A program made the position numbers and the translations under genes. The notes below the pieces were generated by a model that was not told the origin of the DNA, did not search any database, and saw only the letters and a program-made list of their open reading frames with translations. From the NCBI GenBank assembly GCA_903953985.1, contig CAJBLW010000604.1, positions 1 through 8,596 on the forward strand: DNA of 8,596 nucleotides, given 5' to 3'. The stretch's first letter is position 1. Every line of letters begins with the position of its first letter. The DNA comes from an uncultured Burkholderiales bacterium. GTDB lineage: Bacteria; Pseudomonadota; Gammaproteobacteria; Burkholderiales; Burkholderiaceae_C. Shown piece by piece: positions 1 through 6,510 of this stretch.

Positions 1-1
1 A

Positions 2-193
2 TTTCGCCGTTGCATAGAAACACCTGATCGGTATTTGCTTCTCCTGACGTGGGCTACGCTTGAGAATCACACCGTGGATTTTCGCGAATCTTCGCTTTAT
101 ACAGAGTGGCGATCTCTGGTGGGCGACTTCTTTGCGAAGCCACCGCTTGTTGAGCATTTCTACCCCAATAAGGTCGCCCATACTTGTCTGTAG
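2..193 (+). CDS. ABM-fold (antibiotic biosynthesis monooxygenase-like) protein, C-terminal part
   Basis: An open frame runs from the window edge to the TAG at 191-193, giving the last 63 residues of a protein whose start lies outside the window. The segment YLLLLTWATLENHTVDFRES, followed by W-R-S-L-V and F-F-A-K-P-P-L-V-E-H-F, is the typical C-terminal half of the small ABM ferredoxin-like fold. In these proteins a 'leverW..lea...H..s..f..w' strand-helix pattern precedes a short terminal strand. Members are roughly 95-110 residue dimers, including quinol monooxygenases of the YgiN type and many proteins of unknown substrate. The gene converges on the FAH-family gene, with 67 bp between the stop codons. 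Its closeness to an aromatic-degradation operon fits a role in quinol or polyketide-like aromatic oxidation, but nothing seen here fixes the substrate. Confidence 0.75.
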   Translation, partial: FRRCIETPDRYLLLLTWATLENHTVDFRESSLYTEWRSLVGDFFAKPPLVEHFYPNKVAHTCL

Positions 194-260
194 CGTGTCC
201 ATCTGAAGTATTTTTTCACGATGTCTCCTGCGTGCAGAGCTGGGTTGGGTTGTGCCGGGC

Positions 261-1112
261 TCAAGCGTCGTCGCGAATGCCGTTGCGCAGGGTACCAATA
301 GCGTCCACCACAATCTCGCACACATCGCCTGGCTTCATGAAAATTTGTGGTGTCCGTTTGTTGCCCACGCCGCCAGGGGTTCCGGTCACGATCACATCGC
401 CGGGCGACAGCGGAATGAATGTGGAAATGTAGGCGATCTGACGCGGGATGCTGTGGATCATCTTGTCGGTGGTGGTGTCTTGCAGCACCTGGCCGTTCAG
501 AACAGTTTGCAGTCGCATCACTTGGGCAGGTGCGATCTCATCGCGGGTCACCATCCAGGGACCAAAGCCGCCTGTTTTGTAAAAGTTTTTTCCGGGTGTC
601 CACTGCGACGTAGCTACTTGCCAGTCGCGCACAGAGCCGTCGTTGTAACAGCTGTAGCCGGCAATGTGGTTCCAGGCATCTTCTTCTTTGATGCGCCGCC
701 CGCCCTTGCCAATGATCACGGCAATCTCTGCCTCGTAGTCCAATCGATGCGACTCGGGAGGTCGCATGATGTCTTGGCCGTGTGCAACTTGGGAGTCGGC
801 CAGTCGCAAAAAGATGACCGGGGTTTCTGTCACTTCCCGGCCCGTTTCGAGCACATGCTCGCCGTAGTTCAAACCGATGCAAAAAATCTGACCTGGGTTG
901 GGAATCACGGGCAGCAACTGGAGTTGCGAAAACTTCAGCGTCGGCTTGTGCGTCTTGGCCATGTCAGCCGCTGCAGCAAACAGGTTTTGAGCGATCAATG
1001 TTTTCAGGTCTGGCGCTTGTGCGCCCAGCAGGGGTGTGAGGTCCAACACATCGTCGCCGTTGACGATGCCATAGGAAGGCACACCTTCGTTCAGGAAGCT
1101 GATGAGTTTCAT
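261..1112 (-). CDS. Fumarylacetoacetate hydrolase (FAH) family protein
   Basis: This 283-residue protein has the length and domain order of single-FAH-domain enzymes such as acylpyruvases, fumarylpyruvate hydrolases and oxopentenoate hydratases or decarboxylases. An N-terminal cap (about 1-70) precedes the FAH fold. The motif IGLNY-GEH at 79-86 carries the usual lid histidine (H86). LDYEAEIAVIIG at 124-135 supplies the acidic metal ligands E127 and E129, and YNDGSVRDWQ at 156-165 supplies D158. PGKNFYKT at 173-180 carries the active-site lysine region, and GTPGGVG at 244-250 is the C-terminal signature. The family splits or decarboxylates 2,4-dioxo acids in a divalent-metal-dependent way, typically the product of aromatic ring cleavage. 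It is the last gene of the leftward operon, starting 31 bp after the IclR stop, with only a weak purine-rich AAGAAAG upstream of ATG 1112. The exact substrate cannot be read from the sequence. Confidence 0.93.
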   Translation of the reverse strand: MKLISFLNEGVPSYGIVNGDDVLDLTPLLGAQAPDLKTLIAQNLFAAAADMAKTHKPTLKFSQLQLLPVIPNPGQIFCIGLNYGEHVLETGREVTETPVIFLRLADSQVAHGQDIMRPPESHRLDYEAEIAVIIGKGGRRIKEEDAWNHIAGYSCYNDGSVRDWQVATSQWTPGKNFYKTGGFGPWMVTRDEIAPAQVMRLQTVLNGQVLQDTTTDKMIHSIPRQIAYISTFIPLSPGDVIVTGTPGGVGNKRTPQIFMKPGDVCEIVVDAIGTLRNGIRDDA

Positions 1113-1143
1113 AGGGTCTTTCTTATAAATGAAGGTGAAAAAT

Positions 1144-1896
1144 TCAGGGCATGCGGGCGCTGATGTCTTTGGCCGCGCGCATCACAAGTTGGGCCAGTTT
1201 TTCAACGTCGATTACCGCCATGCGCTGTACCGATGTGACCAACGACAGGGCTCCAGCGACAGTCCCGTCAGAGTGGTGCAAAGGTGCCGCCAATGCGGCC
1301 AGATTGGTTTCAAGTTCGCCGTTGGACAAGTAATACCCCGCCTTGCGAATTTGGCTGTAATAACGCCGAAATTCTGGCCACTCGGTGGGCAACTCGGCAG
1401 CAGCCACCTCATGGATGCGTGCATCCAGCAACTTATGCAAAGCCGTGGGCGTCCAGCCCGCCAAAATCACTTTAGGCGCGCCGCCTTTGAACAGCGGTCG
1501 TGGGCGCCCCCGGCCATAACTCAAATTTGCAGGCGCCTGGCCCAACTCGCGGTGGGTGTCCAGCAACTGCTGGCCAAGCAGCGCGGAGACGACACAATCT
1601 AAGCCAGTCTGCGCAACCAACTCTTTCATGAACGGGATGCCGTGTTGCAGAACTGGATCTGCCTGGCGGATGTAATGGTCCAGCACGATGATGCGCGGCC
1701 CCAACGTGTATTGGGAGTCGGCGCTGCGCTGGAGCAGGCCAGAATCGGTCAGCATCCTGACATAGCGATAGCCGGTGGGTATAGACACTTGCAGGGCTGC
1801 GCTGATGTCATCTGCTGACCATTGCAGGCGTTGGTCAGAAAACAAATCCAGCACGCTGAGCATGCGGGACAGGCTGGAATCGGCTTTGTCGTTCAT
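1144..1896 (-). CDS. IclR-family transcriptional regulator
   Basis: The 250-residue product has the IclR layout. An N-terminal winged helix-turn-helix spans about residues 7-70 (LSRMLSVLDLFSD, then a recognition-helix region SIPTGYRYVRMLTDSGLL and the wing YTLGPRI). A ligand-binding GAF-like domain spans about 85-245, with the family-typical TGLDCVVSALLGQQLLDTHR, GAPKVILAG and ALAAPLHHSDGTVAGALS. I place the start at ATG 1896, which is 4 bp after the monooxygenase stop and preceded by a weak GAG. The longer frame up to 1974 would overlap the monooxygenase and adds no family sequence. IclR proteins near aromatic catabolic genes usually sense a pathway substrate or intermediate and act as activators or repressors. 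Here the gene is embedded third in the operon instead of sitting beside the divergent promoter, so it probably controls its own expression along with the catabolic genes. Confidence 0.93.
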   Translation of the reverse strand: MNDKADSSLSRMLSVLDLFSDQRLQWSADDISAALQVSIPTGYRYVRMLTDSGLLQRSADSQYTLGPRIIVLDHYIRQADPVLQHGIPFMKELVAQTGLDCVVSALLGQQLLDTHRELGQAPANLSYGRGRPRPLFKGGAPKVILAGWTPTALHKLLDARIHEVAAAELPTEWPEFRRYYSQIRKAGYYLSNGELETNLAALAAPLHHSDGTVAGALSLVTSVQRMAVIDVEKLAQLVMRAAKDISARMP

Positions 1897-1900
1897 GCGC

Positions 1901-3406
1901 TCAATGTACTGGCTCAGCCACATGGGGCAGGCATTGGCTGATCTCGTCGAGTTCTGCCGCACTGCATGCCACACCCGCGATGTAGCGGTCGGGCCTCACG
2001 AGTACGGCAGAGACTTTATGCGTTTGCAGCCAATTCAGAATCTGTGGATCAGTTGCAGCAAGCATTGCTACGCTGTGGCGTTGCCACCGCTGACGTGTAG
2101 CTTCGCTGACCTGGGCCAGCACCTCTTTTGTGCCGATCACCGCAAAATGAAGCCCAATGGCTTGGTCGAGCAAGCGGCCATCGGCCAGCTCAGGCTGAGG
2201 AAAAATTTGCCCCACTGGCGCCGCTTCGCCAAGCCAAACACCAGGCCCCAGTCGCGGGGCTGGAAATTCAAAAATGGTGGGCTGTCCAGCCTTGAACTTT
2301 GCATCCCGCTCTTGGGCTGCTTGCGGATCGGTGGTTTGGATGATGTCCCCCAAGCGAACGGCCAGGTCAATGAAAGCATGGACGTGAGGCGAGCGTTCGC
2401 TTTCGTAGGTATTGAGCAGGTCGTCGCTCGCTCGACCGTGTAACACTGCATCCAGTTTCCATGCAAGGTTGGCTGCATCCCGGATGCCCGCGCACATGCC
2501 TTGTCCCAAAAAGGGCGGCGTTTGGTGAGCGGCATCACCTGCCAACAACAATCGGTCACGCCGCCAGCCCTGAGCAATGATGGAGTGGAAGGTATAAATA
2601 ACCGCGCGCTCAATGTCCGCTTGGTCAGGTTGGACCCATGGTTTGACAAGTTTCCAGAGCGATTCAGGCTTCACCAGTTCGGCCGGATCATCACCTGGCA
2701 AGAGCATGATTTCCCAGCGGCGGCGCTTGCCTGTCACGTTGCAATAGGTCATGGGGCGCTCTGGATCGCAGTGCTGAACCGTATGGTCAGGCAGGCTGGG
2801 TACATCGGTTTTAAGAAGCACATCGAATACCAGCCAAGGCTGATGCAATCCCAAATCTTGCATCTTGGTACCCAACACTTTGCGTACCAGCGAACGGGCT
2901 CCGTCGCAGCCTACGACATACCGCGCCTGAACGATCGACGAACTGTTTGTTTGGAGGTTTTGAACAACCAAGCGGACACAGTCATCGTTCTCTTCGATCG
3001 CGGTGACTTCATGTTGCGTATGCACTTGCACGCATTCAAAACGTTGCACGCCTTGGCGCAGTACAAACTCCAATTCGGGCTGATGAAAATAATGGTTGGT
3101 AGCGCAGCCGTGCGGTCCGCGCGCATTCGTGCCGCCACGGATCAGCAGAGTTTCACCTTGAGCATTGTTGAAGTGCATTCCAGTCAGGCCGGCGCGGGAG
3201 ATGGCCTCTACCGCGGCGCGCAGTCCTGCTGTTTCTAAAACACGCATCACTTCGCCGTCAAAGTGGATGGCTCTGGGCAAGGCGTAGATCTCAGCGTCTT
3301 TTTCGATGACGACGGTTGATAGACCGTATTGCCCCAATAAATTGGCCAGCGTAGCACCGGCCGGACCATAGCCAACGATGGCCACATCGAACACAGTTTC
3401 GCTCAT
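1901..3406 (-). CDS. FAD-dependent aromatic monooxygenase, MhpA-like (class A flavoprotein hydroxylase)
   Basis: The product has 501 residues, within the usual range for the 3-(3-hydroxyphenyl)propionate hydroxylase type. The dinucleotide-binding motif VGYGPAGATLANLLG lies at 11-25 and is followed by the acidic strand end IEK (34-36). The DG motif GCDGARSLVR sits at 167-176, and the second FAD motif, LLLAGDAAHQTPPFLGQGM, is at 286-304. It runs into the GIRDAANLAWKL helix, diagnostic of the UbiH/MhpA/PheA group. These enzymes use NAD(P)H and O2 to add a hydroxyl group to a phenolic ring, giving a catechol- or hydroquinone-type product. I choose ATG 3406 because its first bases overlap the stop of the upstream VOC gene as ATGA, a translational-coupling arrangement; the alternative start at 3445 lies inside that gene. 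It is the oxygenase step of the leftward operon. The substrate is unknown. Confidence 0.93.
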   Translation of the reverse strand: MSETVFDVAIVGYGPAGATLANLLGQYGLSTVVIEKDAEIYALPRAIHFDGEVMRVLETAGLRAAVEAISRAGLTGMHFNNAQGETLLIRGGTNARGPHGCATNHYFHQPELEFVLRQGVQRFECVQVHTQHEVTAIEENDDCVRLVVQNLQTNSSSIVQARYVVGCDGARSLVRKVLGTKMQDLGLHQPWLVFDVLLKTDVPSLPDHTVQHCDPERPMTYCNVTGKRRRWEIMLLPGDDPAELVKPESLWKLVKPWVQPDQADIERAVIYTFHSIIAQGWRRDRLLLAGDAAHQTPPFLGQGMCAGIRDAANLAWKLDAVLHGRASDDLLNTYESERSPHVHAFIDLAVRLGDIIQTTDPQAAQERDAKFKAGQPTIFEFPAPRLGPGVWLGEAAPVGQIFPQPELADGRLLDQAIGLHFAVIGTKEVLAQVSEATRQRWQRHSVAMLAATDPQILNWLQTHKVSAVLVRPDRYIAGVACSAAELDEISQCLPHVAEPVH

Positions 3407-3963
3407 ACCGAGTAACCCATCAATCGCTCCATGCTGGCTTGCCATTCGGCTCTGCTCTGGAATTTCGGGCGGCTACGCGCCAATGTTTCGGCCTGAGCCA
3501 TCAAGATGTCATCGCTTTGGTCCAGATTGATGGGTTCGCGCATTGGCTGCTCGCAATACCAAGGCATATCCATGAACACTTCCAGTCGGTTGCCCTCTGG
3601 GTCTCGGAAATAAATGGAGATTGCATTGCCATGGGTGGCGCACACCAGATCCGTGACGTCGGGTTCGGCAGTCACTCGGTTACGCACTTCGCGCAGGGTC
3701 GCCAAGTCAGGCACGCGCAGCGAAATTTGGTTGATCACGCTGAAGCTCAGGTCGGTGGGACGGCCCGTGGCCAACACGATCTGGTGATGTTCGGCTGGGT
3801 CACGACTTAAGAACATCAGCTGAACCGGGCCCAGATCTCCCCGGTCAGTCTCAAAGAAGCACATGACGTCTTTGTAAAACCGAGCCATGCGTTCCAGGTC
3901 GCGCACATAAAAACCCATGTGGCTGAACGTCAACGAGTTGCGCTGACTGAGCGGTTTGGACAT
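3403..3963 (-). CDS. VOC-superfamily protein, glyoxalase / extradiol dioxygenase-like
   Basis: This is a 186-residue single-unit VOC protein made of two beta-alpha-beta-beta-beta modules. Module 1 begins with FSHMGFYVRDLERMARFYKD (13-32) and module 2 with INQISLRVPDL (78-88), ending in FRDPEGNRLEVFMD (119-132). A further tail of about 50 residues (135-186, from W-Y-C-E-Q-P) is a conserved extension in relatives annotated as 2,3-dihydroxybiphenyl dioxygenase-like. Candidate metal ligands are H15, H59 or H60, and E128. The position equivalent to the second histidine of classical extradiol enzymes appears to be Q79. In context it is the best candidate for the ring-cleavage or ring-product-processing step. 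The start at 3963 is well supported by AAGGAG (3976-3971), 7 bp upstream. It is the first gene of the leftward operon and its stop overlaps the next start. Whether it is a true dioxygenase is uncertain. Confidence 0.88.
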   Translation of the reverse strand: MSKPLSQRNSLTFSHMGFYVRDLERMARFYKDVMCFFETDRGDLGPVQLMFLSRDPAEHHQIVLATGRPTDLSFSVINQISLRVPDLATLREVRNRVTAEPDVTDLVCATHGNAISIYFRDPEGNRLEVFMDMPWYCEQPMREPINLDQSDDILMAQAETLARSRPKFQSRAEWQASMERLMGYSV

Positions 3964-4073
3964 GGGGGAACTCCTTGATTTGAAAAATTAGTCATATTCT
4001 AGGCACAATTTTTTGCAAAAAACTAATGGTTTATCCTATTATGATAATTTAGGAATTTATTAAGAATTCAACC

Positions 4074-4092
4074 TGACCAATGGTCTTGACCA
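4074..4092 (+). promoter_or_regulatory. Candidate operator: three TGACCA-type half-sites in the 5' leader
   Basis: Three copies of a six-base element lie back to back: TGACCA at 4074-4079, its near reverse complement TGGTCT at 4081-4086, and TGACCA again at 4087-4092. The first two form a perfect GACCA-A-TGGTC palindrome (4075-4085). They lie downstream of the proposed -10 and upstream of the ribosome binding site, a common place for a repressor operator. The IclR protein is the obvious candidate ligand, but this is inferred from position and symmetry alone. Confidence 0.35.
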
Positions 4093-4103
4093 CACTCAAC
4101 ATC

Positions 4104-4108
4104 AGGAG
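4104..4108 (+). promoter_or_regulatory. Ribosome binding site of the first Bug gene
   Basis: AGGAG at 4104-4108 lies 9 bases before ATG 4118, a good match to the 16S rRNA anti-Shine-Dalgarno sequence. It fixes the start of the first gene of the rightward operon. Confidence 0.75.
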
Positions 4109-4117
4109 ACAACTTTC

Positions 4118-5098
4118 ATGAACCGTATCACCCGCAGAATGGGTTTGGCCAGCATCGCTCTGGTTGGCCTATCCACTTTCACCGTACAGGCCCAGGAATA
4201 TCCGAACAAGCCCATCAAGATCATTGCGCCATTCCCTGTTGGCACGGGACCTGATGCAAACACACGTGAAATTGCATTGGAGTTGTCCAAAGCCCTTGGG
4301 CAGTCGGTGGTGGTCGAAAATCGCCCAGGAGCGTCCACCATGATTGGCATGGAGGCGGGTGCCAAGGCCGCCCCCGATGGCTACACCCTGGTCATGGGAT
4401 CGACCACCTCCATGTCGGTATTGCCTTACACCTACGGCAGCAAAGTACCCTACAAGGTCGAGCGCGACTTCATTCCCATCAGCGTCGTGGGATTGCTCAA
4501 CACGGCGTTGACAGCACACCCCAGCCTTCCCGAAAAAAATGCAAAAGAACTCATTGAGCGACTGAAAGCACAACCGGGATCGGTCAATGCGGCCACATCG
4601 GGGGTGGGCAGTTACTCGCATCTGGCCGGTGAATGGTTCGCAGCCAATGCGGGTGTGAAGATTAATTTTGTGCCTTACAACACCTCCAGTCCCTATGCGG
4701 ACCTTGTGGCCGGGCAGGTGAACGTGATATTTGACGCGTTGCCAGCGGCCATCGGCAACGTCAAGGCCGGTAAGCTCAAGCTTCTTGCATTGACAGGCAA
4801 GACCCGTCATCCAAACTTTCCGGACGTGCCCACCTTCGCCGAAGCCGGCTTGCCTGATTACAGCCCCACGGCCTGGATCGGACTCTTTGCACCTGCCAAC
4901 ACACCGGCCCCGATCGTCGCCAAGCTGGGGGAAGCCATGCAAAAGGCCACGACACAGAACCCTGAGTTGATCGCCAAGTGGCGCTCCTACGGTGGAGATC
5001 TGAAGGCCCAGACACCGGCCGAATTTTCTGCCTTTCTAAAGCAAGACGATGCACTGTGGGGGCCGGCCATCCGCAAGGCGGGTGTCAAACTGGACTGA
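4118..5098 (+). CDS. Tripartite tricarboxylate transporter (TTT) substrate-binding protein, Bug family (first copy)
   Basis: The 326-residue product is a Bug/TctC-type periplasmic binding protein. A Sec signal peptide is clear: basic N-RITRR, a hydrophobic core LASIALVGLS, and a cleavage site V-Q-A just before Q26. The mature protein opens with the family hallmark YPNKPIKIIAPFPVGTGPD (28-46), followed by VVVENRPGA (64-72), the PDGYTL element (86-91), NFVPYNTS (183-190) and the C-terminal DVPTFAEAGLPDY...W.GLFAP (236-259). Bug proteins bind carboxylates or related small acids in a Venus-flytrap cleft and hand them to TctA/TctB membrane proteins; no such partner lies in this window. It is the first gene of the rightward operon, starting after a good ribosome binding site. 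It probably captures the compound degraded by the neighbouring enzymes, but ligand identity cannot be predicted from sequence. Confidence 0.95.
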   Translation: MNRITRRMGLASIALVGLSTFTVQAQEYPNKPIKIIAPFPVGTGPDANTREIALELSKALGQSVVVENRPGASTMIGMEAGAKAAPDGYTLVMGSTTSMSVLPYTYGSKVPYKVERDFIPISVVGLLNTALTAHPSLPEKNAKELIERLKAQPGSVNAATSGVGSYSHLAGEWFAANAGVKINFVPYNTSSPYADLVAGQVNVIFDALPAAIGNVKAGKLKLLALTGKTRHPNFPDVPTFAEAGLPDYSPTAWIGLFAPANTPAPIVAKLGEAMQKATTQNPELIAKWRSYGGDLKAQTPAEFSAFLKQDDALWGPAIRKAGVKLD

Positions 5099-5108
5099 GG
5101 ATCAATTC

Positions 5109-6080
5109 ATGACCACACGTCGTTTTTTGTTGCAGTCGTCGGTCACTTTGGCGCTGGCACCACTGGCAGCACTGGGCCAAACACCTGCTTGGCCGAACAA
5201 ACCTGTCCGCATTGTGGTGCCCTCTGCAGCGGGCAGCCCTTGGGATCCCATGGCGAGACATCTTGCTGACCGTCTGTCAAAGGCCTTTGGACAGCCCTTC
5301 ATCGTAGAAAACCGTTCTGGTGGCACGGGACTCATTGGTATGGACCAGGTGGCCAAGAGCATGGATGGCCACACCTTGGGCGTGATGTTCATGCCGCATG
5401 CGGTGCTGCCCGCTTTGATGGAGAAAATGCCTTATGACACCTTGAAGGATTTGGTGCCGATCAGTCAGACTCAGTGGACCTACAACGTGCTGGTGGTGCG
5501 CAGCAATGTGCCCGCCAACAACATGTCCCAGTTGGTTGATCTGGTGAAGAAAAACCCAGGCAAGTTGGTCTACAGCTCGGGAGGTACTGGCTCACCAGCC
5601 CATTTGATGGGGGAGTATTTCAAGCAATTGACGGGAAGCTTCATTTTGCATGTGCCCTATCGCGGACCCGTAGCCGCTTTGCAGGGTTTGATTGGAGACC
5701 AATCTGACTTGATGTTTGCTTCCTTGGCATCGGCTTTACCGCATATTCGAAGCGGTCGTCTGCGGGCCATTGCCGTTACTTCTTCCGAGAGACTGGATGC
5801 ATTGCCGGACACCCCGACGTTTGCGCAGGCAGGGTTCCCCAAGTTTGATGTCCGCGACTGGGCTGGGTTGGTGGCCCCTGCGTCCTTGCCTTCAGGGGCG
5901 GTGGATCGCCTCAATGCCGAGGTGGCTGCGGCGCTCGCAGAGCCAGGACTTGCACAGCGATTTTCGCAAATGGGGATTTATCTTCAGACCAGTACGGCCA
6001 GCGCCTTCAAAGACTGGATTCAACAGGAAATTCCGAAATGGGCTGACGTGGTTCGTCGATCCAACATCAAAATGGAATGA
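5109..6080 (+). CDS. Tripartite tricarboxylate transporter (TTT) substrate-binding protein, Bug family (second copy)
   Basis: A second Bug/TctC family protein, 323 residues. The N-terminus MTTRRFLLQSS, followed by a hydrophobic run and A-L-G just before Q24, is a signal peptide with a twin-arginine-like pair (R4-R5), unlike the simple Sec signal of its neighbour. Family elements are WPNKPVRIVVP (28-38), FGQPFIVENRSGGTG (60-74), YSSGGTGSPAHLMGEYF (155-171), HVPYRGPV (181-188) and LPDTPTFAQAG (232-242). I use ATG 5109, 10 bp after the first Bug stop, with GAGG (5097-5100) 8 bp upstream overlapping that stop. The longer frame from 5049 lies inside the upstream gene. The two copies are clearly diverged, so they are not a recent duplication and may bind different ligands. 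Its stop is followed after one base by the next start. Confidence 0.94.
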   Translation: MTTRRFLLQSSVTLALAPLAALGQTPAWPNKPVRIVVPSAAGSPWDPMARHLADRLSKAFGQPFIVENRSGGTGLIGMDQVAKSMDGHTLGVMFMPHAVLPALMEKMPYDTLKDLVPISQTQWTYNVLVVRSNVPANNMSQLVDLVKKNPGKLVYSSGGTGSPAHLMGEYFKQLTGSFILHVPYRGPVAALQGLIGDQSDLMFASLASALPHIRSGRLRAIAVTSSERLDALPDTPTFAQAGFPKFDVRDWAGLVAPASLPSGAVDRLNAEVAAALAEPGLAQRFSQMGIYLQTSTASAFKDWIQQEIPKWADVVRRSNIKME

Positions 6081-6081
6081 C

Positions 6082-6489
6082 ATGAACCCAGGTCAAAATC
6101 CCACCGACATGGTGCGGGCGGCCCTGTTGGCCGAAGAACAGCGGCGGCAAGCTTTGCAAGCGGGGGACTGGCTGGCGTTGGATGCGTTGCTTTCAGAGCA
6201 ACTGGTTTACGTGCACTCAACGGCGGCGTCTGACACCAAAAAGAGCTTGATGGCCAAGCTCGAAGGCGGTGAGCTGCAATATGTGGAAATATCTTTTGCA
6301 GACTTGAAAGGCCACGCCGCCGGTGACTGCGTGGTGATTACGGGCCGCCTTTCAGCTGAGGTCTGCAAGCAAGGTCAATCCAAGCAGGTCCGCAGTTTGT
6401 TCATGACTGTTTGGACGCTAAACGCCGGTGGCAGTGGTCGGTATCAATGGCAATTAATTGCGCACCAAGGCACGGCGTTGCCTATTTGA
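6082..6489 (+). CDS. SnoaL-like / DUF4440 (NTF2-fold) protein of unknown function
   Basis: This 135-residue protein begins one base after the stop of the second Bug gene, so it is probably translationally coupled to it. The pattern AEEQRRQALQAGDWLALDALL (17-37), LVYVHSTAASDTKKSL (41-56), LQYVEISF (65-72), a central CVVITGRLS strand, and W111 followed by QLIAHQGTALP (124-134) matches the DUF4440/SnoaL-like subset of the NTF2 superfamily. These small cone-shaped proteins include cyclases, isomerases, dehydratases and non-enzymatic binding proteins, often found in aromatic or steroid catabolic operons. H45 in Y-V-H-S and H128 in A-H-Q are conserved-looking polar residues that could line the pocket. 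No signal peptide is present, so it acts in the cytoplasm. The internal ATG at 6109 lacks a ribosome binding site. A role on a pathway intermediate is plausible but unproven. Confidence 0.88.
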   Translation: MNPGQNPTDMVRAALLAEEQRRQALQAGDWLALDALLSEQLVYVHSTAASDTKKSLMAKLEGGELQYVEISFADLKGHAAGDCVVITGRLSAEVCKQGQSKQVRSLFMTVWTLNAGGSGRYQWQLIAHQGTALPI

Positions 6490-6510
6490 AAAGTTGAAAA
6501 CGGCACACCC

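Larger units (their letters stand above)
3964..4117. promoter_or_regulatory. Divergent promoter/operator region between the two operons
   Basis: This 154-bp spacer is markedly AT-rich compared with the flanking genes and lies between two outward-reading operons, so it must hold both promoters. For the rightward operon a plausible pair is TTGCAA (4013-4018) and TATTAT (4037-4042) with an 18-bp spacer; TATGAT and GATAAT just downstream are alternatives. For the leftward operon TAGAAT (4001-3996 on the - strand) is a possible -10, with no convincing -35. A perfect 14-bp palindrome, TTTTTTGCAAAAAA (4009-4022), covers the rightward -35. TCCTA/TAGGA arms (4034-4038 and 4050-4054) flank its -10. The region is the likely target of the IclR protein encoded in the leftward operon. 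Promoter positions are by eye only. Confidence 0.5.

Noticed and set aside
194..260. Bidirectional terminator between the convergent ABM and FAH genes
   Set aside because: Only a weak CACG/CGTG pairing is visible, with no stable stem followed by a T tract.
252..1163. A 303-codon open frame on the + strand opposite the FAH-family gene
   Set aside because: Its translation has no recognisable family pattern and it mirrors the strongly supported FAH gene on the other strand; it is a shadow frame.
1897..1974. Longer N-terminus for the IclR protein starting at 1974
   Set aside because: The extra 26 residues lie inside the monooxygenase coding region, lack a ribosome binding site and precede the normal IclR N-terminus.
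3407..3445. Upstream start for the FAD monooxygenase at 3445
   Set aside because: It lies inside the VOC gene; ATG 3406 gives the ATGA overlap and places the FAD-binding strand at the usual distance from the N-terminus.
4169..4942. A 257-codon open frame on the - strand opposite the first Bug gene
   Set aside because: Low-complexity, glycine/histidine/arginine-rich translation without motifs, antisense to a clear Bug protein with signal peptide and ribosome binding site.
5049..5108. Upstream start for the second Bug protein at 5049
   Set aside because: It overlaps the first Bug gene by 50 bp and would put 20 polar residues before the signal peptide.
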